Assembly (NCBI GenBank): GCA_007741555.1
Contig: CP036526.1
Coordinates: forward strand, 434,001-498,000
Direction of reading: 5' to 3'
Origin: Stieleria marina
GTDB lineage: Bacteria > Planctomycetota > Planctomycetia > Pirellulales > Pirellulaceae
DNA: 64,000 bases
Shown: piece after piece, positions 1 to 8,004 of the stretch
Layout: the number at the start of each line of letters is the position of its first letter
Position numbering within the stretch: the first letter of the stretch is position 1
The notes under the pieces: model-generated
The model's database searches: none
Told to the model about the DNA's origin: nothing
The model's input: only the letters and a program-made list of their open reading frames with translations
Made by a program: the position numbers and the translations under genes

Positions 1-694
1 CAATTTTGGTGGCCAGTTCAATCGATGGCTGGATCAACTCGCTTGGCACTTCAACTTGCACGACTTCCACGGCGTCGTCTTCGCGATAGTCCAGTTTGGT
101 GGTCTGCAGGTGAAAGCCAAACGTTTGTCCGTCGATGCAAAAGACGCGAAGGTTCTCGCCCGTCAACTTCTCCTGAACAAACTGCGGTGGCAATCCAGCC
201 AGTTCGTTAACGTCCTGAAAGATATCTCCGACGCTCTTGGTGTGAGCTCCGCCGCCAAGAGGCTTGATGGCGTGGGACTGCGGATCGGGAATCGACATTA
301 GCGGTGTCAGGTCACCCATCACGATTGTTTCTGGAATTTCGAAACCTAGGTCTTTAGCCAGACGCAGGTTGTGGGATTTGTTGTTGGCGTCTGTCATCGA
401 TCGCCGATTCAGAATGCGGATCTCGGGCCACGCCAGAACATACGACTGAATCACATCAAAGGCGGCAAGGTTTTTGGTTGGGTCACCGTCGAAAACGTTG
501 TACCGAAGAAAAACGCTGCTCGGCCGATGGGTCGTGTCGCCTAGATCGATCTTGGGAGAGTCAAAGTCCCAGGCGATACGATGAGCGTGCTCTTGGTCGG
601 TATCCCATAAGACATATTGGCAATCACGAATGTGCGCTTGATCGACCATCCTTTGCGTGTTGGGATCCGATTCGCCACCAACGATTAACAGCAC
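1..694 (-). CDS. ATP-grasp ligase, graspetide (MvdD/PsnB-like) macrocyclase, 3' end beyond window
   Basis: The reading frame is open on the minus strand from a GTG at 694 to the window edge, giving 231 residues; an in-frame TAG at 700-698 fixes GTG as the first possible start. The N-terminus (VLLIVGGESD), the VLWDTDQ segment, the VFLR segment near residue 61 and the block NRRSMTDANNKSHNLRLA followed by GFEIPETIV (residues 97-125) resemble the pre-ATP-grasp region of microviridin-type ligases such as MvdD. IKPLGGG (143-149) supplies the expected nucleotide-binding Lys, and QEKLTGENLRVFCIDG (174-189) matches the adenine-binding and arginine strand of ATP-grasp folds. About 100 C-terminal residues, including the Mg ligands, are outside the window. 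It lies 96 bases downstream of the repeat precursor on the same strand. Inference: it uses ATP to form ester or amide crosslinks between Glu and Thr/Ser side chains of that precursor. A general RimK-like ligase is the main alternative. Confidence 0.85.
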   Translation of the reverse strand, partial: MLLIVGGESDPNTQRMVDQAHIRDCQYVLWDTDQEHAHRIAWDFDSPKIDLGDTTHRPSSVFLRYNVFDGDPTKNLAAFDVIQSYVLAWPEIRILNRRSMTDANNKSHNLRLAKDLGFEIPETIVMGDLTPLMSIPDPQSHAIKPLGGGAHTKSVGDIFQDVNELAGLPPQFVQEKLTGENLRVFCIDGQTFGFHLQTTKLDYREDDAVEVVQVEVPSELIQPSIELATKI

Positions 695-790
695 GACCTA
701 TGCTCTTGGAGATTGAGTAGAGATAGCACCAGTGGGGCAGTTGATTGGTGCCGAGTTGAATGGCAAAGAACAAAAATTGAAATGGAAATG

Positions 791-1615
791 CTACCAGCGA
801 CGGAAATTTTTCCAAACGCTAGGCATTTGATTGCGAAATTTCCCACTGCCAAACGGTGTCGGCATTTTGGGAAACGATCCTTCTTCACCCATCGCTCTCG
901 TCGAAGGTGATGGCCTGGAATTTGATTCCTCGCCCACTCGCGTGGTCGTAACGTTGGTCGGAGGCTGAGGCACAGAGTGCGTTTCTTCGCCGACTGCATA
1001 GGTTGTGGCGGTGGGAGGTGGCTGCGGCAAAGTTTGTGATTCTTCGCCCAATGCAAAGGTCGTCAGCTGACGCGGTGGAGTTGGCTGTGGCTGAGACTCT
1101 TCGCCGTATGCTCGCGTTGATGCTGTGGGGCAGTAAGGCTGGCTTTCTTCGCCAACAGCTTGAGTCGTCGGTCGAGGGTTCCCTTCTTCACCAAGTGCTT
1201 GCGTGGTCGGCTGCGGATTGCCTTCTTCACCGATCGCTTGCGTAGTCTGAATCGGACGGCCCTCTTCGCCAAACGCGGTTGTTGATGGAGAGGGGTTTTC
1301 TTCGCCCAAAGCAAACGTGGTTGCGTTGGGTGGTTGCCGTTCTTCGCCAGTCACGCTTGTTGTTGGCGGGATTCCGGATGGCGGCTGAATCGTTGGCGGA
1401 TTGGGTGAGGGGGATGCACTACTCTCTTCACCGACCGCATATGTAGTGGCAAACTGCTGTGCCTGAGCCGACTTGGGATTCAAAAGTGAATAGGCCACCG
1501 CCGATGATGCACCCAAAGCGACAACACGTCGCAAAAAATCGCGGCGTCCTACTTTGCCTTGGCTCTGTTGCTGAACCAGTTCAGCTATCTCTTGCTCGTT
1601 GTTTTCAATCGACAT
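791..1615 (-). CDS. Tat-signal multicore graspetide precursor with twelve [T/S]TxxxGEE repeats
   Basis: This 274-residue protein begins with a hydrophilic leader (1-22), then a twin-arginine signal (GRRDFLRRVVALGAS from 23, hydrophobic stretch to about 45, AQA cleavage-like site near 52). From residue 57 to 245 there are twelve copies of an eight-residue unit [T/S]-T-x-x-x-G-E-E, starting at 57, 85, 99, 111, 124, 137, 150, 166, 185, 204, 223 and 238. They are joined by linkers rich in Pro, Ser, Gln and Asn. The unit fits the TTxxxxEE core known from plesiocin, where Glu side chains are esterified to Thr. A short basic C-terminal tail (246-274) ends in RRW. The neighbouring ATP-grasp gene supports the precursor role. 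Tat exports folded substrates, so cytoplasmic crosslinking followed by export is plausible but inferred. No Shine-Dalgarno sequence is obvious. A plain low-complexity surface protein is the alternative. Confidence 0.85.
   Translation of the reverse strand: MSIENNEQEIAELVQQQSQGKVGRRDFLRRVVALGASSAVAYSLLNPKSAQAQQFATTYAVGEESSASPSPNPPTIQPPSGIPPTTSVTGEERQPPNATTFALGEENPSPSTTAFGEEGRPIQTTQAIGEEGNPQPTTQALGEEGNPRPTTQAVGEESQPYCPTASTRAYGEESQPQPTPPRQLTTFALGEESQTLPQPPPTATTYAVGEETHSVPQPPTNVTTTRVGEESNSRPSPSTRAMGEEGSFPKMPTPFGSGKFRNQMPSVWKNFRRW
881..1447 (-). repeat. twelve in-frame core-peptide repeats of the graspetide precursor
   Basis: The segment encodes residues 57-245. On the plus strand each copy shows as a TTCTTC or CTCTTC block for Glu-Glu followed by a Gly codon. 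Spacing between copies is irregular, about 36 to 84 bases, because the linkers vary in length. Third codon positions differ among copies while G-E-E and the Thr/Ser positions stay fixed. This suggests the protein motif is under selection and the array is not a recent DNA expansion. Confidence 0.85.
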
Positions 1616-1652
1616 GGTGGTTGCCCTACGGGGGGATTATGCAGTGAATCGG

Positions 1653-1686
1653 CTGTCGGATGGTATCCATCGTATCGTCACGACAG
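1653..1686 (-). promoter_or_regulatory. inverted repeat in the leader of the graspetide precursor
   Basis: Nested inverted repeats CTGTCG/CGACAG (1653-1658 and 1681-1686) and GATGG/CCATC (1659-1663 and 1667-1671) lie 38 to 71 bases before the precursor start. They could form an RNA hairpin or an operator. No promoter hexamers could be assigned with confidence. Confidence 0.3.
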
Positions 1687-1751
1687 GCGATTTCGAGGAT
1701 GTAACAGCGAAAGTCAGTGGAATGGTTCAGGCCTGAGCCTGCACGCAAGAA

Positions 1752-1780
1752 CACCTCGCATTTTAAAAGAATGCGAGGTG
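1752..1780 (-). terminator. terminator-like hairpin after the Asn/Gly repeat protein
   Basis: A perfect 11-bp inverted repeat (CACCTCGCATT / AATGCGAGGTG) surrounds a 7-base loop, 22 bases beyond the stop codon at 1802. On the minus strand it is followed only by a short TTCTT run, so termination may be partial. It separates this gene from the graspetide precursor and argues that the precursor has its own promoter. Confidence 0.6.
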
Positions 1781-1801
1781 ATGAAGGAATGGAGGTTACG
1801 A

Positions 1802-2326
1802 CTACCAGTTTTGATACGTCATCGGTTGTTGGTAGACCGGATAGTTGCTGTAAATTGGACGGTTGTCGATCGCACGAGCATTGGTGCGGCTGCTATTGAA
1901 AAAGGCATCGGCTCGTGAGTTAGCTTGGGCATTGGACCAGTTGCCGTTGGCAATCGCGGTCCCGTTGCTCTGAGCGTATCCATAGTAGGCGTTCGCTGCT
2001 GAGTTGACGTGCGAACGTGATCCCCAACCATTGGCGTGAGATTGCCCATTGCTAATCGCGACGCCGCCATTGGAGTAGGCTCGGCTGTTGCCGCTGGCGA
2101 ATCCGCCGTTGCGGCCGCTGCCGTTCATGTTGGCGATCGCGGTACCGCCATTGGTTGCGTAAGCCGATGCGTTTAATCGAGTATTGCCGCGGCCGCTGGC
2201 AGTCGCCGAAGCTGTTCCGCCATTGGAATAGCTGCTAGCAGTGACTTGGGCTTGAGCGTCGGTGACGCTCAGGGCCAGAGTAAGACTCAGGGCTGCGAAA
2301 GCGATTGTTTTGATTGTAGTTTTCAT
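1802..2326 (-). CDS. small secreted Asn/Gly/Ser/Ala repeat protein
   Basis: A 174-residue protein starting at the ATG at 2326, with GAGGAA about ten bases upstream; the frame stays open further upstream, but the signal peptide begins here. Residues 1-25 are a signal peptide ending AQA. The mature part repeats NGGTA-like units (SNGGTASA, TNGGTAIA, SNGGVAIS, SNGTAIANG) among Asn, Ser and Ala, and ends with a Tyr/Pro/Gln-rich tail. No enzymatic motif is visible. The composition resembles extracellular matrix, pilus or amyloid-like proteins, but no known family is recognised. It shares a 41-bp upstream element with the gene at 3262-3858, so the two are probably co-regulated. Confidence 0.7.
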   Translation of the reverse strand: MKTTIKTIAFAALSLTLALSVTDAQAQVTASSYSNGGTASATASGRGNTRLNASAYATNGGTAIANMNGSGRNGGFASGNSRAYSNGGVAISNGQSHANGWGSRSHVNSAANAYYGYAQSNGTAIANGNWSNAQANSRADAFFNSSRTNARAIDNRPIYSNYPVYQQPMTYQNW

Positions 2327-2374
2327 CGTCAGGGTTCCTCGTTGGGAAGGTTGTTGAATCAGGCGTGGTTGCCT

Positions 2375-2415
2375 TTCACAAATACCTGTGTCAAAGCTGC
2401 CAAAACCCCTTAACA
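2375..2415 (-). promoter_or_regulatory. 41-bp conserved upstream element, copy A
   Basis: The sequence matches the element at 3901-3941 at 33 of 41 positions without gaps. On the minus strand it opens TGTTAAGGGGTTT, has GGC in the middle, and ends CACAGGTATTTGTGAA, where CACA/TGTG form a short dyad. It lies 49 bases upstream of the start codon at 2326. Position and conservation suggest a promoter with a regulator site, or a conserved 5' leader. Confidence 0.65.
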
Positions 2416-2451
2416 CTTTTTTGAAAAAGGTTTTCGCCTGCGTCACTGCAG

Positions 2452-3105
2452 TTAACGATTTTGGTTGATCGCCTGCAAAACACGTTGTTTGGCAGCGGGG
2501 CTGAGCTTGCTGTCGCTGAGCTGTTGTTGAATTTCCTGAACCGATCCACGCAGCCGAATCGGGCCGGCAGACAACTTTGGAAGCGACATTTCGATCGAAA
2601 ATTGATCGCCACTACGGCTGACCGAGACGCTTTCGTTGCCACCGGCAAATGATGACGCGGAAACACCACCCTGCGTCGCAGCGTTCATACCAAACTGAGG
2701 AGGCCCAAATGCCGGTGGTAGGGCGAGCGGGTGAAAGGCATCGCCAGGGCCCATGAACTGATTCATCATGCGTACTTGTCCGCCGCGAAGCACCCACGCC
2801 GCGGTCGCTGCGGTGGGGCGAGGCAGATCACGAATGGTCGCAACTCTCTGGCCGTCGACTTGAACGATTACGTCCCCTGGCAGCAGTCCCAATCGAGCCC
2901 CAGCCTGGTTGGGCGAAATTTTGGCGACGAGCAGCCCGGTGTCTTTTTGGGCCAAAACGGGGACATGAAGTCGCAAAACATCGGGGATTTCTGCGAAATG
3001 CATTCCCCACGGTTCGTGATGAATCAGTTCGTTTGCCGGTGCGTTTCGCGCGGTCGCAGCAAAGAAGCTCAAGGTCGCAGCGAGAAGTAAGGTATGGTTC
3101 TTCAT
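2452..3105 (-). CDS. secreted PDZ-domain protein
   Basis: A 217-residue protein starting at the ATG at 3105, where MKNHTLLLAATLSFFAATA gives a signal peptide; upstream in-frame sequence looks non-coding. The segment GLLVAKISPNQAGARLGLLP followed by GDVIVQVDGQRV is a typical PDZ carboxylate-binding region, so the protein likely binds C-terminal peptides or scaffolds envelope proteins. No protease catalytic domain is present. The C-terminal half is Gly/Ser/Gln-rich and ends in a helical segment. It lies between the two repeat proteins on the same strand but lacks their 41-bp upstream element. Confidence 0.75.
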   Translation of the reverse strand: MKNHTLLLAATLSFFAATARNAPANELIHHEPWGMHFAEIPDVLRLHVPVLAQKDTGLLVAKISPNQAGARLGLLPGDVIVQVDGQRVATIRDLPRPTAATAAWVLRGGQVRMMNQFMGPGDAFHPLALPPAFGPPQFGMNAATQGGVSASSFAGGNESVSVSRSGDQFSIEMSLPKLSAGPIRLRGSVQEIQQQLSDSKLSPAAKQRVLQAINQNR

Positions 3106-3261
3106 CGTCTTTCTCTTTGGGAGAGTGGGGGGGATGGAATCCGGCTGACTTCGAAAAACGTTATCCAAGCACGAGCCAGTCGCATAAGTACGCAAAAATG
3201 CGGCCTCTGCTTTCGCACAGGCCGCAGTCGATTTCCCTTGGCGGGGCATTTCACGATTGGC

Positions 3262-3858
3262 TTAGAAACGAGCGTTGTGAAAAACGCGGTGCCGAAAGTT
3301 TTGGGTTGGCTGATTTTGATAACCCTGCTGAACGCTAGGGTAAGTTTGATAAGGCTGTGGCTGGCCCCAGTGACGTGTGTTGCTGTTGGACCAAGCTTTG
3401 GTGTTTTGCCCAAATCCGGTGGACGAACTGCCACCGTAAACTTGGCCGTTGTACGATCCGGCTTGGCCACCTGAGATGACGCGTCCGCCTTGTGTGGTCA
3501 CTCCGCCGTGGCTGACATGCGTGCCGCCAGCACCAATGTGCATGTTCAGATTGTGAGCCGCTGACTGGCCGCCCGCTCCCGCTCCGATCGTGTTAGAGAT
3601 CGAAATGCCATTTTGGTTGGCTCCGACAGCGAATCCGTGACCGAAATCGACACCGTTTTTGGAGCTACTCTTCGATTTGGCGAACTGCAAAAGGCTGCCG
3701 CTCGCACTTGCTCCGGCTCCCGCTTGTCCGCCTCCCAGGTTGATCCATGAGCCGGCACGTTGAGCCGAAGCGGTGGAACTGGTCAGGCCAGCGATGAGGC
3801 CTAAGAAAAGGCATTGAACGAAAGCAAGTTTGGCAGTTTTAGTGAACAAGCGTGTCAT
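3262..3858 (-). CDS. small secreted Gly/Ser/Asn/Gln-rich protein
   Basis: A 198-residue protein starting at the ATG at 3858. It has a signal peptide (residues 1 to about 32, ending SAQ). The mature part is rich in Gly, Ser, Ala and Asn (GGGQAGAGASASGS, IGAGAGGQSAAHN), and the C-terminus is rich in Gln, Tyr, Pro and Asn. No catalytic motif is visible and no family is recognised. It shares composition, size and the 41-bp upstream element with the 1802-2326 gene, so I infer a common structural or surface role. Confidence 0.7.
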   Translation of the reverse strand: MTRLFTKTAKLAFVQCLFLGLIAGLTSSTASAQRAGSWINLGGGQAGAGASASGSLLQFAKSKSSSKNGVDFGHGFAVGANQNGISISNTIGAGAGGQSAAHNLNMHIGAGGTHVSHGGVTTQGGRVISGGQAGSYNGQVYGGSSSTGFGQNTKAWSNSNTRHWGQPQPYQTYPSVQQGYQNQPTQNFRHRVFHNARF

Positions 3859-3900
3859 GGGTCGTCTCCAGGTTGAAATTGTTTGTTGGCGGTTATCCGC

Positions 3901-3941
3901 TTCACAAACACCTGTGCGATCCACGCCGAAACCCCTTAACA
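3901..3941 (-). promoter_or_regulatory. 41-bp conserved upstream element, copy B
   Basis: This is the second copy of the element at 2375-2415, with the same length, orientation and distance to the start codon (42 bases). On the minus strand it keeps TGTTAAGGGGTTT, the central GGC, and CACAGGTGTTTGTGAA. The eight differences fall mainly in the central spacer, as expected for a selected regulatory site. Confidence 0.65.
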
Positions 3942-4055
3942 AAAACAAGAAGAAATTCTGGGAGACGGGAAAACGCGTCAATTGCCGCGTTTGCAGTGCT
4001 GCAAGCCGCTCGCAGGAAGAGCGTCATTGGGCATGCATAGCACCTGAAGTGCCAA

Positions 4056-7000
4056 CTAGTTTTCCTGCTTCTCCTCCACGAAAACTCTCAAATCATCCAG
4101 CCAGACTCTCCCGTTGCCACTCGTGACAATCTCTAGTCGTTGCCGGGTCAGTCCATTTGCGTTGCCTGAGTCGCCGTTTGGGTTACCTGAGTCGCCCTTT
4201 GCGTCGCCAGGAAAGAACTTGCCTTGGAATTGGGTCCAGCCATACGATCCGCCGGGAAATTCGATCACGACAGTCCCGTTTCCGGTGGACAAAACAACGG
4301 CTTTGTCGGCAAGCTCTCGAGCTCGCGCCCAAACACTGACTCGACAGCGACGTCCCAGTGGCACAGGAAACGCTTGGCCGGTTTTGGCTGTGCCCAGTTG
4401 ATGGCCCTGTATCAACAGTGATTGATCGCCCTCATATGACTCAGCGTTGACGATTTCAGCGACGGATTCGTTCCCGTCCTGACACAGCCACGATGCACCT
4501 GTCACGTCGCTCCAGTAACGCATCGAATCGAGTTCAAAATCACCGTTGAATACCGGTGCGCGGTACTTCTGATCCAAACTACGCTTAGCTGGAAACTCGA
4601 TTTTCGTCACTCTTGGTAGCTGAGATAGCGACAGCAAAAACTCTTTCATCGTCTTGGTCGACTCAGCGTCGGGCTGTTCCTTGCGTAGATTGCTGTAATG
4701 CGACACCAACGGCTTGATCACTGTCATCAAATCACAGGCGGGCTCCAGTTCGCGTGCTTTCGTGATGGCATCATTTGCTTCTGCGAATCTGCTTAGCAAG
4801 CCTGACATTCGAGCCTGTCCCAAAAAACAAGCTGCGCGATGATCGTTGGTTTTTGCGATCCACTGTGCCCGGCGATAGCCATCACGTGCCTCGGTGTATC
4901 GCTCTGCGGATTCATCACATCGTGCCAGTCCATAGACGGCCCAATCGTGATCCGATTCGGTGGCGATGACATGCTCGAAATCTTTTCTTGCCTTGGCCAA
5001 TTCTTCACGCAGCAAATGCACCATTCCGCGAACGGCAAACGCGTGAGCCGGTGGATTTGGCAGAATGATCGCGGCCTCTGCATTCTCCATCGCTTTGTCA
5101 AACGCATTTTGATTCATGCAAACCGACGCGAGAAACGCTAGCAGCTTGCCTTGTTGTGGGCCAGTTTTTGCAGCCAGCTTTTGGAGAATGTCACGCACCT
5201 CGCTACGACCACGCAGGTCATCGACTAGCAGAAACGCTGCATCTTGGATGTCGATCAAAGGAAACGTGAGCTTCGACGCGTTGAGGAATTGTTTGAATGC
5301 CTCTTCGTTTTGACCGACTTCATAGAGGGCAAGACCGTACTGCCAACCGACGCGAGGTTGATTCACGGCTAGCCGCGACGCAAGTTCAGCATCCGCCAAA
5401 CTCCATTTCCTCAACTCGTTGGCACGGCGAGTCGATTCCGCCTGGTCGAATGAATCGTCCTTGCTGATTAGGCGGGCTTGTTCACGGTACGCCGACGATC
5501 GGTCGGCGTAGGCAAAGCTCTTTTCGGGATGGATGGCGATGCATCGACCGATGGCCTGGACCGCGACTTCGATGTCACGCCACGAGGGTTCGTCTTTTCG
5601 CTGAGCCAAAAAATACTCCACTTGCGCCAGCGACAACTGCGTCCAATAGTGATCGGGCCGAAGCGTTGCCGATCGGTTAAACAGATCGTGAGCCGCAACC
5701 ATTGCGTCATCGCCCTGATAGTCGCGAAAGAGGATTCCAAAATTAGGATCCAGCGCGGAGATCATGCTCAGCACTCCCAGGCTTTGAGCATCGGACGCAT
5801 TCCGCGTCATTCCTAGTTGATGCCCCTGGATTCGTCTCGCATCACCGAAGCGAAAATCAGCCATCGAGCGATACCACCTGACCGCTTCGGCCAAGCGAAA
5901 GCTCTCCAGACGATCGCTTACAACTCGCGCTGCAGCGGCTTCGCGTTTGCCAGCGTCGGTGCTCAGAAAACGACGTGCGCCGCGAATCAATTTTGTTCGG
6001 GCGATCTGCTCGGATCCGAGCAAACGGATGCCGCTCATTTTGACCAACATGGCGTCCAGTAGCATCAGTTGCTGATACACGTCCCAACGCAGTTCGTCCT
6101 TTTGTTGTGCGGACAGATCCTGGTCAGGTAGCCGAAACCACCAATCATCGATGCCCCAGATTCCAAGTGCATTTAGCCCAGCAATGCACGCGGTGATCGC
6201 TTTGGTGTCGCGGCTCATGACATTCAGACGCTCGTGAACATCACTGTGCCGATGAAAGGCGACCAGCTGATCGACTCGATGCATCTTTGACGCCAGTCGG
6301 TCGTGTTCCGCTTTCAGTTCTGGTTCGTCTTTCAACGAGTTGACGGCACTTTTCAAAAAACCAAGTGCCGATGAAAACCGACTTGCTTGCAGTTCGGTTT
6401 GCGCCAAGTTGGCTGAGGCTCGCGCCATCGTTGTCAGCTCCAAGACGTGTTGCTCTTGTTGCGTCTTGATCTGAAAATCACGTTGTCGTTTTTCGGCCTC
6501 CAACTTCACTTGCCGTGTTTGCTGGATGTTCCAAAACAGTGATCCCGCGATCGATCCCACCGTGAGCAAGACGGCTGCGACGGCTCCACTGGCCGCGATG
6601 GTTCGGTGTCTGCGAAACCAGCGAGTTGTTCGCACGGCGACGGAATCGCGGTGAACGGCGACTGGTTCGTCGGCGAGCCAGCTTTCGACATCGGCGGCCA
6701 GCGCGGCAGCCGATGCGTATCGCTGAGCCGGCTTTTTTTTCATCGCCTTCATGCAAATTGCGTTTAGCGCGCGCGGTACCGACGCAAGCACTTGTCTTGG
6801 TGGTGCCAGTTTTCCCCTGGAGATTCGGTCCAGGAGTTTTGAGATTGATTCGTCGTTGTGCGGTGGTTGGCCAGAGAGGATTTGATAGAGCATCGCGCCG
6901 AGCAAATAAATGTCTGTGCGAACGCTGATTTCATCGAGCTTTCCACCGGCCTGCTCGGGGCTCATGTACTGCGGCGTGCCGATCCGCCCTCCCGCTTGCG

Positions 7001-7850
7001 TTGGCGTAGATCCACTGCCAAACGAACGATGGTCCAGCAAGTCCGCGGTCATCGACTCTTCGTTGGAAAGGTCCAGCAGTTTGGCCAAACCCCAATCAAG
7101 TACGAGCGTCTCGCCGTAGGGGCCCACCATTACGTTGGATGGCTTGATGTCCCGATGCAGTACTTTTTTGCTATGGGCATAGTCGATGGTATTACAGACA
7201 TCAACGAACCGATTGAGCAGATTGCGAAACTGTCGCTGGTGTTCGACAGGGTCGCTGTCGCGAGTGGAATGATAACGATCGATCACTTCGCTGAGCGTGT
7301 CGCCTTCGATAAATCGCATCGCATAGTATTCGCGTCCGTCGTTCCATGTCCCCATCGCGTAGACCGGAACCACGCCCGGATGTTCCAGACGCCCGGTGAC
7401 TTCGGCTTCCTGAATGAACCGCTGCCGAGCTTCGTCGTGACTTTGCCACTTGGGACGGATTTGTTTGACAGCGACTTCGCGGCGAAGTTGGCGATCATAA
7501 GCAAGCAAGACTTCCCCGAGCCCTCCTTCTTCGTGCTTAGAGAGAATCTGAAAACGCGGTTCGGAAGTCGTTCCGTTGGCCACACTGCTTTGACCAACGA
7601 GCGAGTCGGCGGGAAGGTCGTCGGAGGGATCAGCCGGAGGATCGGGGGTGTCAGCCGTTTTGCCAAGGAAGGCCGAATTCAGAAAGTCATCACCGCCGGC
7701 GGCCAAGTCTGCTTCCAGTAGCGACTGCAATTTTTGGCGCAAACCCGCATCACCACCGCAACGCGTCTCCAAAAATTCCGACCATTGTGATGCGGGAAGC
7801 TCGAGCGCCTCTAGGAATAGGTTATCAATCAGCGGCTGTTGTTTGGACAA
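4056..7850 (-). CDS. large membrane Ser/Thr protein kinase with TPR-like region
   Basis: A 1264-residue protein. The kinase domain spans about residues 100-392, with a Gly-rich loop (EEGGLGEV, 107-114), catalytic Lys129, HRD at 232-234 in HRDIKPSNV, DWG at 252-254 in place of DFG, and GTPQYMSPEQA at 291-301. One transmembrane helix lies at about 418-440, so the kinase faces the cytoplasm. A short coiled coil follows (443-475). The long remainder has helical TPR-like repeats, and the last 150 residues are predicted beta-rich and end in FNGDFELDSMRYW-type sequence, like carbohydrate-binding modules. The DWG variant keeps the metal-binding Asp. It lies directly downstream of a second large kinase on the same strand, 154 bases apart. 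The substrate is unknown. Confidence 0.9.
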   Translation of the reverse strand: MSKQQPLIDNLFLEALELPASQWSEFLETRCGGDAGLRQKLQSLLEADLAAGGDDFLNSAFLGKTADTPDPPADPSDDLPADSLVGQSSVANGTTSEPRFQILSKHEEGGLGEVLLAYDRQLRREVAVKQIRPKWQSHDEARQRFIQEAEVTGRLEHPGVVPVYAMGTWNDGREYYAMRFIEGDTLSEVIDRYHSTRDSDPVEHQRQFRNLLNRFVDVCNTIDYAHSKKVLHRDIKPSNVMVGPYGETLVLDWGLAKLLDLSNEESMTADLLDHRSFGSGSTPTQAGGRIGTPQYMSPEQAGGKLDEISVRTDIYLLGAMLYQILSGQPPHNDESISKLLDRISRGKLAPPRQVLASVPRALNAICMKAMKKKPAQRYASAAALAADVESWLADEPVAVHRDSVAVRTTRWFRRHRTIAASGAVAAVLLTVGSIAGSLFWNIQQTRQVKLEAEKRQRDFQIKTQQEQHVLELTTMARASANLAQTELQASRFSSALGFLKSAVNSLKDEPELKAEHDRLASKMHRVDQLVAFHRHSDVHERLNVMSRDTKAITACIAGLNALGIWGIDDWWFRLPDQDLSAQQKDELRWDVYQQLMLLDAMLVKMSGIRLLGSEQIARTKLIRGARRFLSTDAGKREAAAARVVSDRLESFRLAEAVRWYRSMADFRFGDARRIQGHQLGMTRNASDAQSLGVLSMISALDPNFGILFRDYQGDDAMVAAHDLFNRSATLRPDHYWTQLSLAQVEYFLAQRKDEPSWRDIEVAVQAIGRCIAIHPEKSFAYADRSSAYREQARLISKDDSFDQAESTRRANELRKWSLADAELASRLAVNQPRVGWQYGLALYEVGQNEEAFKQFLNASKLTFPLIDIQDAAFLLVDDLRGRSEVRDILQKLAAKTGPQQGKLLAFLASVCMNQNAFDKAMENAEAAIILPNPPAHAFAVRGMVHLLREELAKARKDFEHVIATESDHDWAVYGLARCDESAERYTEARDGYRRAQWIAKTNDHRAACFLGQARMSGLLSRFAEANDAITKARELEPACDLMTVIKPLVSHYSNLRKEQPDAESTKTMKEFLLSLSQLPRVTKIEFPAKRSLDQKYRAPVFNGDFELDSMRYWSDVTGASWLCQDGNESVAEIVNAESYEGDQSLLIQGHQLGTAKTGQAFPVPLGRRCRVSVWARARELADKAVVLSTGNGTVVIEFPGGSYGWTQFQGKFFPGDAKGDSGNPNGDSGNANGLTRQRLEIVTSGNGRVWLDDLRVFVEEKQEN

Positions 7851-8004
7851 GATCTACAAGCCTTTGGTCGTCCAGCATGGAAAGTTCAGCCAACATCTTT
7901 GCCATAAATGGAAAATCAATCCACCAATGACCAGATGAGCAGCTAGATTTCGCGGAAATGCCTCCATACCCGACGCGCACGAAAGTGCTCGATTCGCTTC
8001 TTGA

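Noticed and set aside
791-1615. Repeat protein as a collagen- or silk-like structural protein
   Set aside because: The repeats keep two hydroxyl residues and Gly-Glu-Glu in fixed register, and an ATP-grasp ligase gene follows, which fits a RiPP precursor better.
6858-7721. Long plus-strand open frame inside the first kinase gene
   Set aside because: It lies opposite clear kinase motifs, and its translation has no family features; a codon-bias shadow.
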